This document shows positions 7,275 to 14,355 of a DNA stretch of 20,640 bases, piece after piece. The notes beneath the pieces are model-generated. The model saw nothing but the letters and a program-made list of their open reading frames with translations. It ran no database searches and was not told where the DNA came from. Positions within the stretch are counted from its first letter, which is position 1. Each line of letters opens with the position of its first letter. Origin of the DNA: an uncultured Collinsella sp. GTDB lineage: Bacteria > Actinomycetota > Coriobacteriia > Coriobacteriales > Coriobacteriaceae. The position numbers and the translations under genes are program-made. The stretch is from contig CAAENI010000244.1 in assembly GCA_900757285.1 (NCBI GenBank), forward strand, positions 1 through 20,640, given 5' to 3'.

Positions 7275-9770
7275 ATGAACGATTCCGCTCTCAAGAACTT
7301 CTGCACGTGGGCCCGCGTGGAACTTATTAACGGCGTGGAGGCGCAGATGGTGCGCTACGGCATCACTGAGCCTACGCTCGCGCCCGCTGGGTCCGAGACC
7401 GTCAACGGCCAGCCTCTGAGTCCGCTCGAAGTTGAGCAGCGCGACGAGCTGCTGCGCCTACAGGCCGCAGAGGGGCACGACGCCCTGCGCGACCGTGCGG
7501 CCTACACCTGGTTCAACCGCATCGTGGCCATTCGCTTCATGGACGCACGCGGATGGCTTCCCGGCCGTATGCGCATGCTGAGCCGCGCGGACGGCAGCCA
7601 TGGCAGCGAGGCCGTGGAGAACGCACTGGACGTGGAGATGGCGACGGCCGATACCGATCGCATAGCCGAGCTCAAGATGGCGGGCTTGGATGAACCGCTG
7701 TGGCGCTATCTTTTTGTGGCTCAGTGCGAGGAACTTGCCGATTGCCTGCCAGGCGTCTTTGAACGCGTGGGCGGTGCCATGGAGCTGCTGTTGCCCCAGG
7801 GCCTCATGATGGCCGACGGCGTAGTGGGCAAGCTCAACGCCGTTATCACTGACGAGCGCTGGCGCGAGGGCGTGACCGTTCTGGGCTGGATGTATCAGTA
7901 CTACAACGCTGACGTAAAAGACGAGTTCTTCAAGTCAAAGCGCAAGGCAGCGGCGGCGGACATCGCGCCCGCCACGCAGCTCTTCACCCCTGAGTGGATT
8001 GTGCGCTATATGGTCGAGAACTCGCTCGGCCGTCTGTGGATGCTCAATAACCCGGGGAGTTCGCTGCGCGAGTGCATGGATTATTACATCGAGCCCGATG
8101 CTGAGCACGAGGACTTCATACGCATCTCGAGCCCCGAGGAGATAACTCTCTGTGACCCCGCATGCGGCTCGGGCCATATCCTGGTCTATGCGTTCGAATT
8201 GCTCTTCCATATGTACGAGGAGCGCGGCTATCGTGAGCGCGAAATTCCCGAGCTTATTCTTACTAAAAACCTTGCGGGCATGGAAATCGATCCCCGCGCG
8301 GCGCAGATCGCGGAGCTGGCGCTTGCCATGTGCGCCCGCGAGCACGATCGTCGCTTCTTTAGGCGTGGCGTTGGCGCCGACGTTACCGTGCTCTCGAGCA
8401 TTCCGCTGGGGGAGGACGAGCTGCCGGGTAACAAGAAGCTCGCCGAGGAGTTGAGTCATTTGGGCGAGATTGGCTCGCTGCTCAATCCTTCAGAGGCCGA
8501 GATTGACGAGCTCAAAGCTGCCGCCGCGAGCTGTTCCGACGACCTTTTTGCCTCTGCGACCAAAACTAAGCTCGAAGGCGCCGCCGCCATCTGCGAGAAG
8601 CTGTCCCGTCGTTTTACCTGCACCGTGGCTAATCCTCCGTATATGGGCAGCAGCAGCTTTAACCCCTTCATGAGCAAATGGGTCAAGAAGAACTACTCTG
8701 ACGTGAAGAACGACCTGTTCTCTTCGTTCATCGTGCGCATTATGGACTTTGCCAACGAGCACGGCGAAGTTGGAATGATGACTCCGTTCGTTTGGATGTT
8801 CATCGGTAGCTACGAGAAGCTTCGAAATAGGCTTATCGATGACAAGACCCTAACCACGCTCATTCAGCTCGAGTATTCTGGCTTTGCAGGGGCAACCGTG
8901 CCTATCTGCACATTTACCTATCACAATTCGCATATCGATGGCTATAAGGGCGGATACGTTCGTCTTGCCGATTTTACTGGTCCCACGGTTCAGGCTCCCA
9001 AGGCGCTGGAGGCCATCCAAAACCCCGACTGCGGCTGGTTCTACCGCCGCGACGCCGAAACCTTCAAGAAGATCCCCGGCACTCCCATAGCCTACTGGCT
9101 TGGACAAGGGGCGCGTCTTTCGTTCAAGGAAGGAACGCCATTGTCTGTGATCAGCTCACTAGCGCAGGGGCTAAAGTGCGGCGATACCGATCTTTTCGTT
9201 CGATGCTGGTTCGAGTGTTCGAATCGGGACGTCCTAGGCGTTACGGGAGATCCATCTCGAGCGAAGTGGCACTTTATGCTTGATGGGGGCGACTACAGAA
9301 AGTGGTCAGGAAATCAGATAGATGTTGTTAATTGGCTGGATGATGGGCATGAGATTAAGACTAATAGGGACAAAAATGGAAAAGCAAAAGCCCGTGTCCA
9401 AAATGAACGTTTTTACCATAAAAACGGCGTGTTAACCTGGTCAGCGCTTACAAGTGGTCCGATTAGTGTTCGAAATTGTTCGGACAATTCTATTTGTGGC
9501 GGAGCGGGCTATTACATTGTTCCGGTTAAGCAGGAAGACAGGCTATTCATTCTTGGCCTGCTTAATAGCTCTACAGCGCAATATATTAAGCTGGCGTTGA
9601 GCCAGACTTTTAATAATGAAGTTGGAGACCTTAAACGCATCCCTGTCCACGGGATAGATTCTTCTAATGAGGAAGTTTTGAAATTGGTTCAGGAATCACT
9701 CCATGCATCCGAACTTGACTGGGACTCGTTTGAAACCTCCTGGGATTTCAAACGCAACCCCTTGGTTTAG
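7275..9770 (+). CDS. pglX: BREX-1 adenine-specific DNA methyltransferase PglX, N-terminal and catalytic part (split gene)
   Basis: PglX transfers a methyl group from SAM to N6 of adenine in the BREX recognition site and marks host DNA. This 831-aa part begins MNDSALKNFCTWARVELI, the usual PglX opening. It carries the SAM-binding motif DPACGSGHILVYAFELL (from residue 294) and the catalytic NPPY (from residue 453). After NPPY come PFVWMFIGSYEKLRN and a variable region expected to include target recognition. It ends DWDSFETSWDFKRNPLV and a stop. In intact PglX (about 1200 aa) this sentence continues into a C-terminal domain, which here is a separate gene at 10644-11612. ATG at 7275 is preferred over the in-frame GTG at 7242 because it matches the family start and AAAGGTACGGG lies before it. 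From about 9110 to the end the DNA is clearly AT-richer, suggesting exchange of the specificity segment. Confidence 0.93.
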   Translation: MNDSALKNFCTWARVELINGVEAQMVRYGITEPTLAPAGSETVNGQPLSPLEVEQRDELLRLQAAEGHDALRDRAAYTWFNRIVAIRFMDARGWLPGRMRMLSRADGSHGSEAVENALDVEMATADTDRIAELKMAGLDEPLWRYLFVAQCEELADCLPGVFERVGGAMELLLPQGLMMADGVVGKLNAVITDERWREGVTVLGWMYQYYNADVKDEFFKSKRKAAAADIAPATQLFTPEWIVRYMVENSLGRLWMLNNPGSSLRECMDYYIEPDAEHEDFIRISSPEEITLCDPACGSGHILVYAFELLFHMYEERGYREREIPELILTKNLAGMEIDPRAAQIAELALAMCAREHDRRFFRRGVGADVTVLSSIPLGEDELPGNKKLAEELSHLGEIGSLLNPSEAEIDELKAAAASCSDDLFASATKTKLEGAAAICEKLSRRFTCTVANPPYMGSSSFNPFMSKWVKKNYSDVKNDLFSSFIVRIMDFANEHGEVGMMTPFVWMFIGSYEKLRNRLIDDKTLTTLIQLEYSGFAGATVPICTFTYHNSHIDGYKGGYVRLADFTGPTVQAPKALEAIQNPDCGWFYRRDAETFKKIPGTPIAYWLGQGARLSFKEGTPLSVISSLAQGLKCGDTDLFVRCWFECSNRDVLGVTGDPSRAKWHFMLDGGDYRKWSGNQIDVVNWLDDGHEIKTNRDKNGKAKARVQNERFYHKNGVLTWSALTSGPISVRNCSDNSICGGAGYYIVPVKQEDRLFILGLLNSSTAQYIKLALSQTFNNEVGDLKRIPVHGIDSSNEEVLKLVQESLHASELDWDSFETSWDFKRNPLV

Positions 9771-9779
9771 GTGAGATTC

Positions 9780-10379
9780 ATGTTCGAAACAGTATCAGCA
9801 AATAAGGTTGTGTTTGTTGAATCTAATCCTGCATGGGTTAAATGCGGTCTATCTCAGAAGTCACTGGGCCCTGTGCTTGCCCCGCTTCTTAGGTTCTTCG
9901 TTGTCGAAACCCCAGCTCCGGGGCTGTCTAGCAGAAGCATCCCGGTATCTGAATACGGGTGGGATACTCCCTGGAGAAAACCCCAATATTTGAATAAAAA
10001 ACTTAAGGCAGCAAGCTCAAACAAATCTTTATATTGGTCCGCTGCAACCATTGGCGATATGGAACAGGCTTTGCGGAGCGCTGATTTGTTTGATTGCGGT
10101 GACATTGTGTCAAAGCCCTTTGAGTCTGCGGTCTTTTATGACGCTAAAAGTAATCAAACGCTCAGCTTGTTTTATCACTTAAGAAATGGATTTGCTCACG
10201 GTAGATTCTGCGCGTTTAAGGCAAAAGGCGATATATGGTTCGCAATCGAAGATGTTGCAGGTAAACGAGGGAACGATCCGGCGACTGATGTTAGAAGACT
10301 TACGGCAAGAATTCTGATTAAGAATTCGACATTATGTAAATGGATGAAGTTGATAAAGGCTGGGCCTAGTATCTGCTGA
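9780..10379 (+). CDS. HEPN-like protein inserted between the two pglX parts
   Basis: This is a 199-aa protein of AT-rich composition. Residues 130-141 read LFYHLRNGFAHG, with Arg135-Asn-x3-His140. That is the R-x4-6-H motif of HEPN domains, where it forms the RNase active site, and it lies in a predicted helical context followed by a basic strand region (RFCAFKAKGDIWFAIED). It resembles the small HEPN proteins of the pEK499-p136 type, but I cannot verify a family match. No membrane segment is seen. ATG at 9780 has AGGTGA (9769-9774), which overlaps the stop codon of pglX, so translation is coupled to PglX. A GTG directly after that stop (9771) is an alternative start. Being encoded inside the methyltransferase gene suggests a link to BREX, perhaps as an abortive RNase or a regulator. 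A non-enzymatic role is also possible. Confidence 0.6.
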   Translation: MFETVSANKVVFVESNPAWVKCGLSQKSLGPVLAPLLRFFVVETPAPGLSSRSIPVSEYGWDTPWRKPQYLNKKLKAASSNKSLYWSAATIGDMEQALRSADLFDCGDIVSKPFESAVFYDAKSNQTLSLFYHLRNGFAHGRFCAFKAKGDIWFAIEDVAGKRGNDPATDVRRLTARILIKNSTLCKWMKLIKAGPSIC

Positions 10380-10643
10380 TGGGCTTCAGCCCGCGTTGGG
10401 TGATGGACTGGCTATGAGTAACGAGTTGAGAAATGACATTGAGCGTGTCTTCTGCGCGCCTGACGCAGCTTGCAATATTTAACTTGCGATTTCGTTGAAA
10501 CCCTGGCGCGTTTCCTACAAATGCTCGATGCAGCGAGCGAATTTTCCAGAGTCGATGGGTAATGCCGAGATGACCTTACATCCCTTCGCTTCTAGCTTAT
10601 TTCCCTCCTTGACGAATCATCAACAATGAAAGGACGGCCCACC
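10380..10643 (+). other. 264-bp gap before the C-terminal pglX part
   Basis: There is no convincing gene. It starts with a small hairpin GGGCT/AGCCC (10381-10392) and contains a 22-codon ORF (10414-10482) that may be chance. A weak promoter-like pair is TTGAAA (10495-10500) and TACAAA (10516-10521), at 15-bp spacing, too short to trust. The frame of the downstream gene is closed by TAG at 10593, so simple readthrough from pglX cannot rejoin the two parts. Confidence 0.4.
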
Positions 10644-11612
10644 ATGGCCACTTTACTTCAAGATAAATACGAGGCCCGCAAGGCCGAGGTTAATGCTCGC
10701 TTTGAGCGGCTTCGCGCTAATGAGGAAGAGCTCAACCGAATCTTTGCCAAGATCTACAACATGGAGGGCGAGGTGCCCATCGAGGTTGAGGATAAGTACG
10801 TCTCGGTGGCGCGCATCTTCGATACCGCCGATGAGATTCCCGAGAGCTATAAGGGCAACAAGTACGTGCGCACCAAGCGCGACGAGATCACCTCGCTCAT
10901 AAGCTATGCCGTGGGCTGCATGTTTGGCCGCTATTCGCTGGATGTGGACGGGCTGGTCCTGGCCGATCAGGGCGCCACGGTCGACGACTATCTGGCTAAG
11001 ATGCCCGATCCCGCGCACGTGACCTTTATGCCCGATAGCGACAACGCGCTGCCCATTACCGATGACGAGTACTTTGACGATGACATCGTGCGCTACTTTA
11101 TCGACTTTGTGCGCACCGTGTACGGCGAGGAGACGCTTGAGCAGAACCTGGCCTTTATTGCCGAGGCACTCGGCGGCAAGGGTACCTCGCGCGAGGTGAT
11201 TCGTGCCTATTTCCTAAAGGATTTCTTTAAGGACCACTGTCAGACCTATAAGAAGCGCCCCATCTACTGGCTGTTCGACAGTGGCAAGAAGAATGGCTTC
11301 AAGTGCCTTGTTTACATGCATCGCTATCAGCCCGACCTGTTGGCTCGCATCCGCACCGACTATGTGCATGAGCAGCAGGAGCGCTACCGTGCCCAGATCG
11401 GCTATGCCAACGATGCCCTTGCCAGTGCCGAGCGCGGCGAGCGCGTGCGTTTGGATAAGCGCGTCAAAAAGCTCAACGACCAGCTCAAAGAGACCATTGT
11501 CTATGAAGAGAAACTGCACCACTTGGCAGACCAGATGATCAAGATCGACCTGGATGACGGCGTCAAGGTCAACTACGCCAAGTTTCAGGATGTGCTGGCA
11601 AAGATTAAGTAA
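10644..11612 (+). CDS. pglX: PglX C-terminal domain as a separate gene
   Basis: This 322-aa protein is the C-terminal part of a BREX-1 PglX. It has ANEEELNRIFAKIYNMEGEV (about residues 29-48), SYAVGCMFGRYSLD (87-100) and RPIYWLFDSGKKNGFKCLVY (205-224) in the order and spacing seen at the end of full-length PglX. With the 831-aa part the total is 1153 aa, close to an intact protein, and only a short linker seems lost. It has its own start: ATG at 10644 preceded by AAAGGA (10629-10634) at 9-nt spacing. The in-frame ATG at 10626 has no Shine-Dalgarno. Composition returns to GC-rich. The clean domain boundary and the independent ribosome site argue for a working two-subunit methyltransferase rather than decay, although a recent insertion cannot be excluded. 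pglZ follows 23 bp downstream. Confidence 0.88.
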   Translation: MATLLQDKYEARKAEVNARFERLRANEEELNRIFAKIYNMEGEVPIEVEDKYVSVARIFDTADEIPESYKGNKYVRTKRDEITSLISYAVGCMFGRYSLDVDGLVLADQGATVDDYLAKMPDPAHVTFMPDSDNALPITDDEYFDDDIVRYFIDFVRTVYGEETLEQNLAFIAEALGGKGTSREVIRAYFLKDFFKDHCQTYKKRPIYWLFDSGKKNGFKCLVYMHRYQPDLLARIRTDYVHEQQERYRAQIGYANDALASAERGERVRLDKRVKKLNDQLKETIVYEEKLHHLADQMIKIDLDDGVKVNYAKFQDVLAKIK

Positions 11613-11635
11613 CTGCAAATACGGTAAGGATATTC

Positions 11636-14344
11636 ATGCCCAAGATCGATGTAGAAGAACAGCTCAAGCTGCGTTTTTTGCAGCCGTTGCCCGCATGTAT
11701 GCTGCGCCGTGTGGTGATTTGGCACGATGCGGACGGCGAGTTTGCTCCTGAGTTTGAGCGATTGGCTGCCGAGGGTTTCGACGGCGCGGGGGCCGATGAC
11801 GGCGTTATGCCCGCTCACGGTGACTTTGAGCGCCCAGTGCGCTTTGTTGAGGCCTGCGAGGGCCACATGTTTGCCGTTAAGAAGCTCATCAACCGCGATG
11901 ACCTTGCGAGCGATATCTTGCTGTATCGCCGTTGCCCGCGCGGCAGGCTTGAGGGTGATTGGCTTGCCGATGTTGAGCTGTATGCAGATCAGTTCCAGGC
12001 TGACTATCTTTCGCTTTTGGCCGATCAGCTGGGCATCGAGAATATCGACGCCGTGCGCGAGAGCCTGCGCGAGCACAAGACGTTCTTTGATGCCAAGACC
12101 CGTTGCGCTAAGTTTGCCGCGTGTGTTCCGCATGCCTCGGGCGCATCCGATATCGAACTCGGCACCCTTACGGTGATTTTTGGCGGTAAAGAGCTTGGCG
12201 ACGCGCGCCCCGCGTTTGTGCTGCGCGGCTGTATGACCACGCTGCTGCACGAGGGCCCCGAAGCGCTGGCCGAGTTGGTGGACAAGTACTGCGTGCGCGA
12301 TGTCCTCTCTGCCTTCATTGTACGTTGCTATGGGTTTGAGGGGCCGCTGTATGAGCGTGATTCGCTGCTTGCGCTGGCATCCCATATGCTCATCACGGCG
12401 TCATCCACCGCGCTTCCCGAGGGAGCGCTCAAGGGACTCGAAAGCTATGTGGCTCCCGCCTACGGACCCTATTGCCTTGAGGCAGTGCGTACGTGGGACC
12501 AGACTGCTGATGCTCAGGCGTCGAGCGAGGATTTATTTGAGATCTGCCGTTTGGTGGAGGATGCTCGCGGGCTCTTTGCGCGGTTTGAGGCTCTGCCGAT
12601 CGATGTGCTAGCCTCGCTTGATGTGTTCCCGTGCGTCAATGAGGCCGTGCTCTCGCAGCTGTTCAGCTCGTTTGCTCAGGGTGCGGACCGTGTTGAGGAC
12701 GCGCGCACTTTTGCGTCGCGTCGCTGCGACCTGAGCTGGTACCGCCGTGTCAAGAGCTACTTTGACCTGCTTGTCGCTGTGGCCGATATGTGTGCGTTTA
12801 GGCAGGCGCATGCGGGCGGGTTCCATCTGGCGCAGCCCCAGCAGGTGTGGGATGCCTACACGTCCGATTGGTATGCCATGGACGCTGCCTATCGCCATGT
12901 GTGCACCGCGTATCTGCGGGCGCGTTCCGTCGAGTGCGATGTGCTCGAGGAGCCTGCCCGAGCTGTGGTGGACTGGGCGGAGAATCTTTACAGTAACTGG
13001 TTCTTGGCCGATGCCAATGCCTGCTGGACATCGGCTGCGCAAGGGGAGTGGGCCGATTGCGGCTACATCGAGGGTCCCGAACGGCAGGATGAGTTCTACT
13101 GGCACGTGCTGCCCACCTTTGTGGGCTCTGCCAAAACGACGATCGTCATCGTGAGCGATGCGCTGCGCTATGAGGTTGGCCGCGATGTTGCGACGCTGCT
13201 CGAGCGCGAGCGCGGCGGCAACGTCAAGGTCTCTAGCATGCAGGCGGTCTTTCCCTCCATTACCGAGGTGGGTATGCCCGCGCTGATGCCGCACCAAGCG
13301 CTTAAACTTGCAGCGGATGGCTCGTTTGTGCTGGCTGACGGCATGCCCACTGCGACGACTCCGCAGCGCGAGGCCGTGCTTACCCACGTTGAGCCCACGG
13401 CCCGCGCTTTGCGCTCGAGCACATACCTCAACATGGCAGGAACCGAGCGCAAGGCGCTGCTCAAAGACTCCAAGCTCGTTTATCTCTACCACAACAAGAT
13501 CGATGCCACGGGCGAGAAGGCCGCTACGCAGGATGACGTTTTCGATGCCTGCGCGGATACCGTGGAGGAACTTGCCGCGTTGGCGCGGCGCGTGTGCACC
13601 GACGCCCCGGGCGCGCGTGTTGTTATAACGGCGGATCACGGCTTTATCTACACACGTCGGGAGCTCAACGAGTGCCAGATGCTCGGCAAGCCAGACCTTC
13701 CCTTCCTTGACGCTCCCGTCATGCACGGCAAGCGTCATCTTGTGGTGCCCAACGAGGCCGTGGCTAGGCTTTCGGACGAGGCACGCGGGGTGTTTGTTAA
13801 TGTTGACATGGGACGTTTGGGTGCCGGCTTTGAGGGGTTTGCCCCGCGCGAGAACGTGCACTTTAAGCGTCCCGGCGGCACTAACAACTACGTACACGGC
13901 GGCATGAGCCTGCAGGAGCTTTGCGTGCCCGTTATCGGATTTTGGCGTGCGCGCTCGGGTTCCAAGGACTTTGTCGATACGCGCGCGGCGACGCTGCGCG
14001 TACTGAGTGAGGGGCGTCGAGTGACCAACTCGCTCTTCTCGGTCAACTTGATCCAGGAAGAACCCGCCCAAGGCAAGGTCTTGCCGTGCGAGTACGAGCT
14101 GGTGTTTACCGATGCAAGCGGCAACGAGGTGAGCGATACGGTTAAGGCGCATGCCAACAAGACTTCTGTTAACTCGCAGGAGCGCGTTGTGCATGCCAAG
14201 TTTGCGTTGCGTGCGGCGGATGGATTCTCGGCCAAGGGTCCGTACTATCTGGTCTGCCGTGAGCGCGAGACGGGCAAGATCGTTTGGCGCGAGACGTACA
14301 CCATCGCTGTTTCGTTTGCCCCTGTTGCTGACTTTGGTTTTTAG
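11636..14344 (+). CDS. pglZ: BREX-1 phosphatase-like protein PglZ
   Basis: PglZ is the alkaline-phosphatase superfamily component of BREX and occurs in nearly all BREX types. The 902-aa product opens with RRVVIWHDADGEF (about residues 22-34), a typical BREX-1 PglZ start. The PglZ core carries TIVIVSDALRYEVGRD (metal-binding Asp508) and VVITADHGFIYTR (Asp667, His668), followed by KRHLVVPNEAV and GGMSLQELCVPVIGF. These are the metal-site positions of the fold and all look intact. ATG at 11636 has TAAGGA at good spacing. The gene ends 11 bp before brxL, whose Shine-Dalgarno overlaps the pglZ stop. A long open frame on the reverse strand (12608-14194) is a codon-bias shadow. Confidence 0.95.
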   Translation: MPKIDVEEQLKLRFLQPLPACMLRRVVIWHDADGEFAPEFERLAAEGFDGAGADDGVMPAHGDFERPVRFVEACEGHMFAVKKLINRDDLASDILLYRRCPRGRLEGDWLADVELYADQFQADYLSLLADQLGIENIDAVRESLREHKTFFDAKTRCAKFAACVPHASGASDIELGTLTVIFGGKELGDARPAFVLRGCMTTLLHEGPEALAELVDKYCVRDVLSAFIVRCYGFEGPLYERDSLLALASHMLITASSTALPEGALKGLESYVAPAYGPYCLEAVRTWDQTADAQASSEDLFEICRLVEDARGLFARFEALPIDVLASLDVFPCVNEAVLSQLFSSFAQGADRVEDARTFASRRCDLSWYRRVKSYFDLLVAVADMCAFRQAHAGGFHLAQPQQVWDAYTSDWYAMDAAYRHVCTAYLRARSVECDVLEEPARAVVDWAENLYSNWFLADANACWTSAAQGEWADCGYIEGPERQDEFYWHVLPTFVGSAKTTIVIVSDALRYEVGRDVATLLERERGGNVKVSSMQAVFPSITEVGMPALMPHQALKLAADGSFVLADGMPTATTPQREAVLTHVEPTARALRSSTYLNMAGTERKALLKDSKLVYLYHNKIDATGEKAATQDDVFDACADTVEELAALARRVCTDAPGARVVITADHGFIYTRRELNECQMLGKPDLPFLDAPVMHGKRHLVVPNEAVARLSDEARGVFVNVDMGRLGAGFEGFAPRENVHFKRPGGTNNYVHGGMSLQELCVPVIGFWRARSGSKDFVDTRAATLRVLSEGRRVTNSLFSVNLIQEEPAQGKVLPCEYELVFTDASGNEVSDTVKAHANKTSVNSQERVVHAKFALRAADGFSAKGPYYLVCRERETGKIVWRETYTIAVSFAPVADFGF

Positions 14345-14355
14345 GAGTGTGCCCT

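Noticed and set aside
9771..10643. Insertion sequence splitting pglX
   Set aside because: No transposase, terminal inverted repeats or target duplication are visible; the inserted gene has a HEPN-like motif and coupled translation.
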